In this document: piece after piece, positions 23,656-32,113 of the stretch
Layout of the letters: every line of letters starts with the position of its first letter
How positions within the stretch are numbered: position 1 is the first letter of the stretch
Assembly: GCA_014239365.1 (NCBI GenBank)
Contig: JAAZZB010000069.1
Coordinates: 1-43,051, forward strand
DNA from: Verrucomicrobiia bacterium
Lineage (GTDB): Bacteria; Verrucomicrobiota; Verrucomicrobiia; Limisphaerales; UBA1100
Direction: 5' to 3'
DNA: 43,051 nt
Program-made: the position numbers and the translations under genes
Notes under the pieces: generated by a model
Seen by the model: the letters and a program-made list of their open reading frames with translations, nothing else
Database searches by the model: none
Told to the model about the DNA's origin: nothing

Positions 23656-26600
23656 ATGAAAAAACTCGTGTTTGCACTTTGCTGCGTGGCGGGGCTGCTG
23701 TGGGCACCCAACGCGCGGGCCTTCGTAATGATCGGACCGATGGATGCCTCGGAGGTATCTGCAGGCGGCATCGACTTCAACTACACGGACGACCTTGGCG
23801 GGCCGAAGGATCTCAAGACGTTTTTTCGGCTGAATACTCCGATGCTGACGTATGCGTTTGACGCGAGTTTTATGCAATACTTCGGGCTTGAAGGGCGCGA
23901 GGCGGTGAAGGAAGCGTTCACGATAGTGAATGATTTTTTCGAGAATGACGACTACTCGGGCGTGAGCGCGCTGGATTACACGAAGCACGGGTTTCGCAGT
24001 AATTACAATACGACGTGGGAAAATCGCACCGCGAAGGAGGCGGGCATCATCGACATCAAAAGCCTCGTGCTGGGGATGGTGATTAACCAATTGGGGCTGG
24101 GCAATCCGCACCGGTACGCGTTTGGGGCGCGCTCGGTTACCACCAATTCAACGGGCACGCAGTTGAATTTTAATGTGCGGTTGCGCAATTTTGATCCGAT
24201 CACTTTCAAGGCCACATCGGTGATCAACGGCGTGACTTACAGCTACCGGCTGATCCACGACGCACCGCCTTCGGCGGGTGTTACAACGGCTCCGACCTTC
24301 GCGGATATGGAGGAATTTACCACCGACACCAGCGGCAATGCGTGGACTTCCGTGGCGGGCATCGTGGATGCGTTCTATGGCAACACAGCGATTTACTGGA
24401 CGGACCAGCCGACGCTGTTTGGGTTTGGTATTTTTTATAGCGGCAAATACGCGATGGGCGGCCAGTACAAACCCCGCCACGCGCTCACTTATGATGACGC
24501 GGGCGGACTGCATTATCTTTATCGCAAAGGAAACATTGTTTACGAAAATCTCGACCCCAATGTGGCGCTGGTCGTTCCGGCGAATTTTCTGCCCACCTAT
24601 GCCATCGCCGTTTTCCCGAATGGCAGCCCGCGAGTGTATCCGGATCCTTCGGGCGTTTCCGGCGCATTCATTCCCCGCCGCAACACGGGCGTTATTCCTG
24701 GATTGCCCATCACTTCTTCCCTGCCCGCGCAAGCTCCGCCGGCCTTGGTGGATGTGGCGCTGCGCGGGGGGATGGACAAGATGATGTTCATCGAACAGCC
24801 CTTTGATTCCTTTTTGGGCATTACCTTTACCGCCACCAACCATATTTGGACGGATCGGTTTGTAAGCACCAACGGCCAAAATGTGGGTGGCCTGAACAAC
24901 ACCACGCCGGGCGCATCCGCTTATATCGGCATCCCTGAATTGGCGTGGTTCGAGCAGACAGTCGGCCGCGGTATCTTTCAGCCGGACATTATTTTTGTGG
25001 CCGATGAACTGGGCGTCTCGCCCGATGGCGTCCCCATCGCCTTCAACCGCACGGACAGCACGGCGTGGATTGATAACTACACCAACAACCTCGGCCCCGT
25101 ACAGATCCTCACCACCAATGTCGGGCCGGGGCTGATCGCGGGCCGCAACCAATACACGTTCACCAAACTCGGGGTCGGCTTTGAAGTCATTTGGAGCGGT
25201 GAAGCCAGTGTGGTGGGCAATACTAATTCCTATTCGCTTTGGGGCCACATCAAGGGGCCGGGGCCGAACGATGTGGTGACCTTCCCGAATGACGCGCAAA
25301 TGCACATCCTCGAAAACGTGCTCACGCCCGCCACCGCCGTGCCGACCATCACGCGGATTTATGATTCCGGGCAGGACAACGTCCTCACACGCACGCAGGA
25401 GAGCCTCACCATTGCGGGGCAGTTACTTAATTCGGTGGAGCACATCCAAATTATGAATGGCAATTTGGTGGTGCAAACAATCAGCGGTTCGCAGGTGCAA
25501 ACATTTATCAAGTCGCACCAACAAATCGTCATCCCCGCCGGCGTAATCAATGAACTCGCCGAAGGCGCTTCCGGCACGCGCACGGTGCGGGTGTGGAATA
25601 CCCTCGGCCCCAGCACTGCCTCCACCGACACGATTGGCATTTACACCGGCCTACCTGTTCTCACCGGCACTAGCCGCGACAACCTCACATTTGACCGCAC
25701 CCAAACGCTGACGGTATACGGCTACGGCTTCAAGAGTTCACAAATCTCCGGAGCCAATGATGGCAACTCCACGCTTACATATTTCCGAATGGAAAAATCC
25801 GACGGCACGATGGTTTACCCCGCCAGCGGAAATAGCACGGAAATCGCCTTTGAAATTCGGTCCGACACCGAAGCCGTGCTGCCACTCAGCGCCATTGCCA
25901 ACAACATTGCCGATGGCTCAAACCGCCGGTTGCGCGTAGCCCGCAGCGGCAGCACCTCCGATCTCACCGTCACCAACAATGTGGCGCTCATTTACAACAT
26001 CACCACCAAGCCCGTCATCGCCACGCTCGGCTGGGACAGCAGCAGCAACTTCCGGCGCGACGAAGCCATCGACATCAACGGCACCGCGCTCAACACCGCT
26101 TACCGCATTGAAATGGTCAACACCGACGGCAGCTCGCTTTCGCCGGCGATGATCGTAAACCTCCCCGCCGCAGGCGTCACCGTGGATGACAACGGCTCGC
26201 GCATCCAACTTTCGCGCGACGTGTTTTACACCACTCAAGCCGATGGCAACGCCACCAAGAAACAATTCAAAGTATTCAACGTAGTGGGCAACACCGACCT
26301 CAACTCCACGCTGGCCTTCAATGTGAATGCCCAGCCCACCGTGCTGTTTGTGGCCGGCTTCACGACGCCCAACACCTTCAATCGCGATGCCACCACCGGC
26401 GATGATGTGACCCTCACCGGAACCAATCTCAAAAATGTAAACGCAATCGTAATGGTCGATGAAAATGGAACTGCAATAGTCAACACCCCCACCATCACGC
26501 TCCCCAATCCGGGCGTAACGATCGCGGATAACTCCATTGTCATCGATACCCAAACCGCACAATTCCTCAACGGCAGCTCCGGCGATTCCAACGCCACATC

Positions 26601-28110
26601 GCTCTACCGCCGCTTCGCGCTCACCGGCCCGCGCACCACCATTTACACCGCACAAGATCAACGCTTCTACGTCGGCGTGCCGCCCAAGTACACCAGCTAC
26701 AGCGGGCTCACCAGCACCACCACCTCCAGCGCTGTCAACTACCGACGTGACAACAACACCTTCACCGTCAACGGCTCCGGCCTCGGCGTTATTTCCTCTG
26801 TGGAAATCGTGGACATCAACGGCAACACCATCGCCGCCAATACCAGCGTCAACACCTCCACTGGCGTCACTTCCGTAAGCAATGCTCAGTTCACCATCGC
26901 CGCCAATTCCTTCCCCAATGCAAATCTGGTGGACGCCGCCAGCAACAGCACCCGCCGAATGAAAATCACCACGCCCTTTGGCATCATCGTTAGTGACAAC
27001 AACTCCAGCGGCACCTTCAGCGTCAGCGCCACGCCCGCCTACCTCGGCAACGCCGCCGCCACCTTCGCCGGCGGCGGCTACAATGGCGGCAGCAATACCT
27101 ATGATCTCAGTAACGGAAATCTTGTCATCAACGGCAGCAACTTCCTCGGCGTAAAGACAATCCAGTTCGAGGATAATTCCTCCAATGCTTACATCACTAC
27201 CGCCGTCGATCCTTCGGCACCTCCGGCGGGAATTACTTTCAACAGCACGGGAACTCAAATCACAATCACCACGACATTCATCAACGACAACAATGCGTCT
27301 TGGGCAAATTCCTCAAGCGTGGAAGCAATGCGGATTAAACTCACCACCGCTGCCGATCAATCAACCACCACACCCAACATCAAAACCACTAGCACCGGAA
27401 CTGCCGGGCCCATCATTACCAGCCTAAGCGGCACTGGGTTAGCCAGCAGCAACTTCCAACGCAGTGGCACCTTTGTAATCAATGGCGCTAATTTATCCGG
27501 CGTCACCTCAGTGACTTTAGTTGACGTCAATGGATCGGTGATCTCGGGCATCACACCCATTTCAGGAGGAAGCCTAACGGTGACGGCCACCTCAGTCACC
27601 GTTACCGCCGATGCCTTTGACACCGATGGCAACGAAACTGATACAAACGCCACAGCAGCGCGAAGGGTGAAGATCATCACAGCTTCGTCCGCCATCATTT
27701 CATCACCGAATACGCCCTTCACGGTTTCATCCACACCGGTGGTGTCCGCGGCAGCAGCAACGGTGTACGCAGGCGCGGGTGATGGAAACGCAGCGTCTGG
27801 CACTTATGATCGAAGCACAGGTACGGGCAATATCAGCATCACTGCGGCGGGCCGGGATATGAACGGTGTCACGTTAATTGATTTCTGGGAAACGGCAACT
27901 CCCGGAGTGGTCGCGGGCACAACACAATTGAAGGAAGGTGATTGGACAGTCAGCGCAGATGGCCTCACCATCACAATTACCGGCGCCACAATCACCAGCA
28001 AAGGATTGAATTGGTTTACCCCCGACTCAGCAGCAACCAACCGCGCCTTTAGGCTGACAACTGCTGCCGGTCAAACCACTCTATCCACTGCAATCGAAGC
28101 ACAGCCCTAA
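23656..28110 (+). CDS. Large exported protein with IPT/TIG-like repeat modules
   Basis: A 1484-aa protein with a clear signal peptide (MKKLVFALCCVAGLLWAP, cut after ARA). The N-terminal 550 residues form a non-repeat domain I do not recognise (contains TPMLTYAFDASFMQYFG and IFQPDIIFVADELGV). From about 560 there are about eight modules of 105-125 residues (starts near 561, 665, 783, 891, 1007, 1124, 1248, 1358). Each has an opening like TLTVYGYGF or TFTVNGSGLG, then an acidic Gly-Asp-Asn strand, then RRxxI and a TP or KP hinge, as in IPT/TIG folds. There is no LPXTG, PEP-CTERM or transmembrane tail, so it is likely secreted or bound to the surface glycan. Asn/Ser/Thr are abundant. TAATG overlap with the aminotransferase gene. 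A role in surface adhesion or as a glycosylated protein is inference. Confidence 0.8.
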   Translation: MKKLVFALCCVAGLLWAPNARAFVMIGPMDASEVSAGGIDFNYTDDLGGPKDLKTFFRLNTPMLTYAFDASFMQYFGLEGREAVKEAFTIVNDFFENDDYSGVSALDYTKHGFRSNYNTTWENRTAKEAGIIDIKSLVLGMVINQLGLGNPHRYAFGARSVTTNSTGTQLNFNVRLRNFDPITFKATSVINGVTYSYRLIHDAPPSAGVTTAPTFADMEEFTTDTSGNAWTSVAGIVDAFYGNTAIYWTDQPTLFGFGIFYSGKYAMGGQYKPRHALTYDDAGGLHYLYRKGNIVYENLDPNVALVVPANFLPTYAIAVFPNGSPRVYPDPSGVSGAFIPRRNTGVIPGLPITSSLPAQAPPALVDVALRGGMDKMMFIEQPFDSFLGITFTATNHIWTDRFVSTNGQNVGGLNNTTPGASAYIGIPELAWFEQTVGRGIFQPDIIFVADELGVSPDGVPIAFNRTDSTAWIDNYTNNLGPVQILTTNVGPGLIAGRNQYTFTKLGVGFEVIWSGEASVVGNTNSYSLWGHIKGPGPNDVVTFPNDAQMHILENVLTPATAVPTITRIYDSGQDNVLTRTQESLTIAGQLLNSVEHIQIMNGNLVVQTISGSQVQTFIKSHQQIVIPAGVINELAEGASGTRTVRVWNTLGPSTASTDTIGIYTGLPVLTGTSRDNLTFDRTQTLTVYGYGFKSSQISGANDGNSTLTYFRMEKSDGTMVYPASGNSTEIAFEIRSDTEAVLPLSAIANNIADGSNRRLRVARSGSTSDLTVTNNVALIYNITTKPVIATLGWDSSSNFRRDEAIDINGTALNTAYRIEMVNTDGSSLSPAMIVNLPAAGVTVDDNGSRIQLSRDVFYTTQADGNATKKQFKVFNVVGNTDLNSTLAFNVNAQPTVLFVAGFTTPNTFNRDATTGDDVTLTGTNLKNVNAIVMVDENGTAIVNTPTITLPNPGVTIADNSIVIDTQTAQFLNGSSGDSNATSLYRRFALTGPRTTIYTAQDQRFYVGVPPKYTSYSGLTSTTTSSAVNYRRDNNTFTVNGSGLGVISSVEIVDINGNTIAANTSVNTSTGVTSVSNAQFTIAANSFPNANLVDAASNSTRRMKITTPFGIIVSDNNSSGTFSVSATPAYLGNAAATFAGGGYNGGSNTYDLSNGNLVINGSNFLGVKTIQFEDNSSNAYITTAVDPSAPPAGITFNSTGTQITITTTFINDNNASWANSSSVEAMRIKLTTAADQSTTTPNIKTTSTGTAGPIITSLSGTGLASSNFQRSGTFVINGANLSGVTSVTLVDVNGSVISGITPISGGSLTVTATSVTVTADAFDTDGNETDTNATAARRVKIITASSAIISSPNTPFTVSSTPVVSAAAATVYAGAGDGNAASGTYDRSTGTGNISITAAGRDMNGVTLIDFWETATPGVVAGTTQLKEGDWTVSADGLTITITGATITSKGLNWFTPDSAATNRAFRLTTAAGQTTLSTAIEAQP

Positions 28111-29210
28111 TGGCCGTTCCGCTGCTTGATGTTGCCGCCCAAAACCTCGCCTTAGAGGCCGAGCTTCAGGATGCCTTCGCGCGCGTGCTTCACTCGGGGC
28201 GGTATATTTTGGGCGATGAGGTTGCGTCTTTCGAAACTGAAACCGCCGCCCGCTGTGGCGCCGCCCACGGCATTGGCACTTCTTCGGGCACGGACGCGCT
28301 GTTGCTTGCGCTAATGAGCCTCGGCATTGGACCGGGCGATGAAGTGCTTTGCCCGTCGTTTACTTTTTTTGCCACCGCCGGCAGCATCGCGCGCACCGGC
28401 GCCACGCCGGTGTTTGTCGATTCCCACGCGGACACCTTCAACCTCAACGCCGAGGACGCTGACGCCAAAGTCACCCCCCAAACCAAAGCGATCATCCCCG
28501 TCCATCTGTTTGGACAAGCCGCCGATATGACCGCCATCGGCCAACTCGCCAAGGCACATTCACTGCACCTCATCGAGGACGCCGCGCAAGCGCAGGGCGC
28601 CACGTGGGAAGGCATCCCCGTCGGCGGGATGGGCGACTTCGGCGCGTTCAGTTTTTATCCCACCAAAAACCTCGGGGCATTGGGCGACGCCGGTTTGCTC
28701 ACCACCAGCAACGACGCCCTTGCCGAACGCGCCCGTCTCCTGCGTGGTCACGGTGCAAAACCAAAATATCATCACGAAGCCATCGGCGGCAATTTCCGGC
28801 TCGATGAACTCCAAGCCGCTCTGCTACGCGTAAAGCAAACTCAACTCGACGAATGGATCGCCCTGCGCACCGGCAACGCCGCGCAATACCAATCCCTCCT
28901 CGCCGGCACGCCGGACCTCATCCTGCCCGCCGCCGCGCCCGGTCATTCGTGGAATCAATTCACCGTGCGCCTCCCCAACCGCGAACGCCGCGACGCTCTC
29001 GCCGCGCATTTGCGCGCCGGCGAAATCGGCAACGAAATTTATTATCCCGAAGCGCTTCACGAACAACCTTGCTTCGCCCACCTCCCATCCGCAAACTGCC
29101 CCGTCGCCGAGCAACTCACCGCCCAAGTTCTCAGCCTCCCCGTCTACCCCGAAATGACCGAAACCCAAATCGCCGAGGTTGCCCATTCCGTCAGCGCCTT
29201 TTGCGCGTAG
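28110..29210 (+). CDS. DegT/DnrJ/EryC1/StrS-type PLP-dependent sugar aminotransferase
   Basis: A 366-aa fold-type I aminotransferase that moves an amino group from glutamate to a keto-sugar nucleotide. IGTSSGTDALLLALMSLGIG (about 55-75), then HLIEDAAQAQGA with the conserved Asp, and FYPTKNLGALGDAG in which Lys186 binds PLP. GGNFRLDELQAALLRVK follows. The length is typical for ArnB/WecE-like members. The ATG at 28110 overlaps the TAA of the IPT-like gene by one base (TAATG). It faces the 4,6-dehydratase gene across 45 bp, convergently; both would be needed to make a 4-amino-4,6-dideoxy sugar. C3 versus C4 amination is not resolved by sequence. Confidence 0.92.
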   Translation: MAVPLLDVAAQNLALEAELQDAFARVLHSGRYILGDEVASFETETAARCGAAHGIGTSSGTDALLLALMSLGIGPGDEVLCPSFTFFATAGSIARTGATPVFVDSHADTFNLNAEDADAKVTPQTKAIIPVHLFGQAADMTAIGQLAKAHSLHLIEDAAQAQGATWEGIPVGGMGDFGAFSFYPTKNLGALGDAGLLTTSNDALAERARLLRGHGAKPKYHHEAIGGNFRLDELQAALLRVKQTQLDEWIALRTGNAAQYQSLLAGTPDLILPAAAPGHSWNQFTVRLPNRERRDALAAHLRAGEIGNEIYYPEALHEQPCFAHLPSANCPVAEQLTAQVLSLPVYPEMTETQIAEVAHSVSAFCA

Positions 29211-29255
29211 GCAAACCTCCGGCGCGGTAAATTCGTTGGGTTTTTTTGAAGCGCC

Positions 29256-31115
29256 CTATTCGGACGAAGTCGGCTCGTATTCCGGCAACAACTCACGCAG
29301 CCAAGCGCGAGCAGCCGCATCATCTAATTCACCGCCCCGTTGCAGAGCGGTTGTCAGCACCTCCCAATCCGCAGCTGTCAAGGCCGCGCCGGTGATGCGT
29401 TGGATTTTTGTGTGTTCCGTTTCGGCCAATTGCTCGGCGGCGGAGTGAAGTGCTTCGTGCATCTTTTCGCCCGAACGCAAGCCAATGAATTCGATGGCGA
29501 TGTCCGTGCCCGGTTCGCGGCCGGTAAGGCGGATCATATCTTCCGCCAGTTCCGCAATGCGCACCGGCTCGCCCATATCCAAAATAAACCGGTCGCCTCC
29601 TTCGCCCATCGCCGCGCTGCGCAGCACCAAACCGGCCGCCTCAGGGATGCTCATAAAAAACCGCGTCACCGCTGCATCGGTCACTGTCACCGGCCCGCCC
29701 AGTTCGATTTGCTTTTGGAAAATCGGCACCACACTGCCGGAGGAACCCAGCACATTTCCAAAACGCACCGTGATAAAACGCGTGCCGTCGCTCGCCCGTC
29801 CCTCCAGTGCGTGCCCCTGCAGCACCCGCTCGGCCAGCGCTTTGGTGGCGCCCATCACGCTGGATGGATCCACGGCTTTGTCGGTGGAAATCAAAATGAA
29901 CCGCCCCACACCGTGCTTCGCCGCAGCAGCAGCGAGCCGATCGGTGGCCAACACATTGTTGCGAATGGCAACGGCGGGTTGGCGTTCCATCATCGATACG
30001 TGCTTGAACGCCGCAGCGTGAAAAATTACATCCGGGGAATGCTGCTCGAAAGCCGCTTCCATTGCGGGCGTGTCCTGCACATCGATCAATTCCGGGACAG
30101 CCGTGATGGCGCCTTCAATTTCCGAGTGGATTTCAAATAGCTGGAACTCCGATCGCTCCACCAAAATTAATTTGGCCGGCCCAAGCTGCGCGAGTTGGCG
30201 GCACAACTCTGAACCAATACTGCCGCCCGCGCCGGTGACGAGTACGGTTTTGCCCGCCAAAAATTCCCGCACTGTTTCTGTGCCGAGATCCACCGACTCG
30301 CGCCCAAGCACATCGGCAATCTCCACCGGTCGCAGCGCCGTCACCATATCGCCCACCGCCAACTGGCTCATCGAAGGCACAGTGCGGCAACGCAAACCCA
30401 ATTCATCGAGCAACGCCAACACCTCGCGCACCCGCGCGCCCGGTGCGGACGGCATTGCAATAATTACTTCGTCCACTGAATGTGAATCCCCCGCGTTTCC
30501 TTCGCGCAGTTTTTCCACCGCGCCCGCCACCGGCACGCCGTGAATTTGCGTGCCGTGTATGCGTTTTGCGTCATCGAAAAAAACCACCGGACGCAGCGTG
30601 GCTTTGGTTTGCAATTCCCGCGCCAACGCCGCGCCCACCTCGCCCGCGCCCACGATCGCCACGCGCGTGCCCGTTTGCCGTGCGCCATTGCTTCCCGTGC
30701 CCTGCCGCACCAACCGAAATCCCAACCGACACGCCGCCAACCCAAGAAAACTCAAAATGCCATCGAGCACAATCACCCCGCGCGACATTTCGCCCACCAC
30801 ATCCACCGCGTACCATTGGCCAAACAGCCCAAGCGTCACCACACCCAACGCCAACCCGAGGCGTTTTAAATCCGGCAAACTAAAAAAACTGAGCAAACTG
30901 TAAAACTGTCCCGCCACCGCAAGTGCCAGCAGTTTCACTGCCCAAACCCAAATCCAAATATCCTTGATGTGGCGTTGGTGTTCCCTCGGCACATCGAAAT
31001 CAAAGCGCAGCCCATATGCCAACCCCGTAGCCGCCATCAGCACCGCGAGGTACAGCACCAGCAACACCGCACAGCGCTGGCCGCGCGAAAGATTGGGAGG
31101 TTGCAACATAAACAT
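29256..31115 (-). CDS. Membrane-bound UDP-HexNAc 4,6-dehydratase (WbpM/PglF/FlaA1-CapD type)
   Basis: A 619-aa protein. Residues 1-130 hold about four membrane helices (LVLYLAVLMAATGLAYGL, IWVWAVKLLALAVAG). A first Rossmann region (VAIVGAGEVGAALARELQ, about 150-167) is followed by the catalytic SDR domain: VTGAGGSIGSEL (about 292), HAAAFKHVSMMERQP, and ISTDKAVDPSSVMGATKALAE. In the last, Met replaces the usual SDR Tyr, a mark of the WbpM/PglF dehydratases that make UDP-4-keto-6-deoxy-GlcNAc. FGNVLGSSGSVVP and RSGEKMHEAL are conserved. Its ATG overlaps the TAA of the WecA-like gene (TAATG). Last gene of the minus block. It can supply the aminotransferase at 28110. Fold and dehydratase type well supported. 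Confidence 0.94.
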   Translation of the reverse strand: MFMLQPPNLSRGQRCAVLLVLYLAVLMAATGLAYGLRFDFDVPREHQRHIKDIWIWVWAVKLLALAVAGQFYSLLSFFSLPDLKRLGLALGVVTLGLFGQWYAVDVVGEMSRGVIVLDGILSFLGLAACRLGFRLVRQGTGSNGARQTGTRVAIVGAGEVGAALARELQTKATLRPVVFFDDAKRIHGTQIHGVPVAGAVEKLREGNAGDSHSVDEVIIAMPSAPGARVREVLALLDELGLRCRTVPSMSQLAVGDMVTALRPVEIADVLGRESVDLGTETVREFLAGKTVLVTGAGGSIGSELCRQLAQLGPAKLILVERSEFQLFEIHSEIEGAITAVPELIDVQDTPAMEAAFEQHSPDVIFHAAAFKHVSMMERQPAVAIRNNVLATDRLAAAAAKHGVGRFILISTDKAVDPSSVMGATKALAERVLQGHALEGRASDGTRFITVRFGNVLGSSGSVVPIFQKQIELGGPVTVTDAAVTRFFMSIPEAAGLVLRSAAMGEGGDRFILDMGEPVRIAELAEDMIRLTGREPGTDIAIEFIGLRSGEKMHEALHSAAEQLAETEHTKIQRITGAALTAADWEVLTTALQRGGELDDAAARAWLRELLPEYEPTSSE

Positions 31116-32113
31116 TATTTTTCGCCCTCCTCGCGACTGTGTCGGAAGACCGTTTCAGCGTAGGCAAAAAACCCGCCCCACACCAGCCCTGCCGCCGCCC
31201 ACAAAAATTCCACCCGCCACCCCGCACGCCATTGCCAACACGCCAACGCAGTCACCGCAATTTGCAACGCCCAAACCCAGCCGCTCGTCCGCGAATGACT
31301 CCAGCCGCTGCGCACCAGCCGTTGATAAAAATGTTCGCGATGCGCGTGCGATAAATTTTCACCACGCTTCAAGCGCCGAATAACCGTCAACGAGCCTTCG
31401 AGAAAAAAATAAAACGGCAACACCGCCAAGGTCTTATACAAAACCGAATCAACCGCCGTCACCGCCATCCACAGCAACAACACACCACACGAAAACCCCA
31501 ACGGCACACTGCCCACGTCACCGAGAAACATCCGCGCGCGGGGAAAGTTGAACGGCAAAAACCCCGCCAACGCGCCCGCCATCACCAGCGCAATCAATAG
31601 CGGCGTGACATCACCCGCCACGCCAAACAGCAACGCCGCGCCCAAAGGCAGCAAAATCAACTGGCCGGAAACCAGCCCGTTGATGCCGTCCATAAAATTG
31701 ACGAAATTCATAAACGCAACCAGCGCAAACACCGAAAACAAAATCAACCCCACCGGCGCCGCGCGCCCCGTGATCGCCAACACCACGCCCACCGCCACCA
31801 ACGTTTGGATGCACATCCGCACCCCCGCCGGCACCCCGTGCCGATCATCGCGCCACGAAATAAACCCAAGCAAAGCCAACCCACCCAGCCACGCTTGCGC
31901 AAGCAGCCGATCCACCGGCCACACCCAAGCCGCCACCGCACCCGCCACCAACAACACCGTCGCAAAGCCGCCCCCTCGCAGCGTTGGCTCCGTATGACTC
32001 GACCGATAATTCGGCCGATCCCAACACTTCCAACGCCGCAACAACGCGCTCACCGGATGGCACAACGCCCAGCCCAAAATCGCCGCGCCCACAAAAAATA
32101 TCGCCCACGTCAC
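31115..32113 (-). CDS. Undecaprenyl-phosphate HexNAc-1-phosphate transferase (WecA/WbpL/MraY family)
   Basis: A 332-aa polytopic membrane enzyme that loads a HexNAc-1-P from UDP-sugar onto undecaprenyl phosphate, the start of glycan assembly. Motifs: DRPNYRSSHTEPTLRGGG (about 32-49), NFMDGINGLVSGQ (near the middle; Asp-Gly are catalytic-region residues), FLGDVGSVPLGF and HREHFYQRL (the cytoplasmic loop). A TTG start at 32143 is possible, but GTG at 32113 has GGAGGG with 6-nt spacing and overlaps the upstream TGA as GTGA, so I choose it. Its stop overlaps the dehydratase start. Donor (UDP-GlcNAc, UDP-FucNAc or the 4-amino sugar) unknown. Confidence 0.92.
   Translation of the reverse strand: MTWAIFFVGAAILGWALCHPVSALLRRWKCWDRPNYRSSHTEPTLRGGGFATVLLVAGAVAAWVWPVDRLLAQAWLGGLALLGFISWRDDRHGVPAGVRMCIQTLVAVGVVLAITGRAAPVGLILFSVFALVAFMNFVNFMDGINGLVSGQLILLPLGAALLFGVAGDVTPLLIALVMAGALAGFLPFNFPRARMFLGDVGSVPLGFSCGVLLLWMAVTAVDSVLYKTLAVLPFYFFLEGSLTVIRRLKRGENLSHAHREHFYQRLVRSGWSHSRTSGWVWALQIAVTALACWQWRAGWRVEFLWAAAGLVWGGFFAYAETVFRHSREEGEK

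Noticed and set aside
23287..25305. Long minus-strand frames (274 and 385 codons) over the N-terminal part of the large surface protein
   Set aside because: No start signals or domains, basic low-complexity composition; the plus-strand gene has a signal peptide and a protein-like pattern.
25918..27258. 446-codon minus-strand frame rich in Gly and Val
   Set aside because: It is the reverse translation of the Asn/Thr-rich modules; no motif.
29211..29255. Possible bidirectional terminator between the aminotransferase and dehydratase genes
   Set aside because: There is a T7 run (29240-29246 region) but only 5-bp arms (GGCGC/GCGCC or AAACC/GGTTT), too weak to call.
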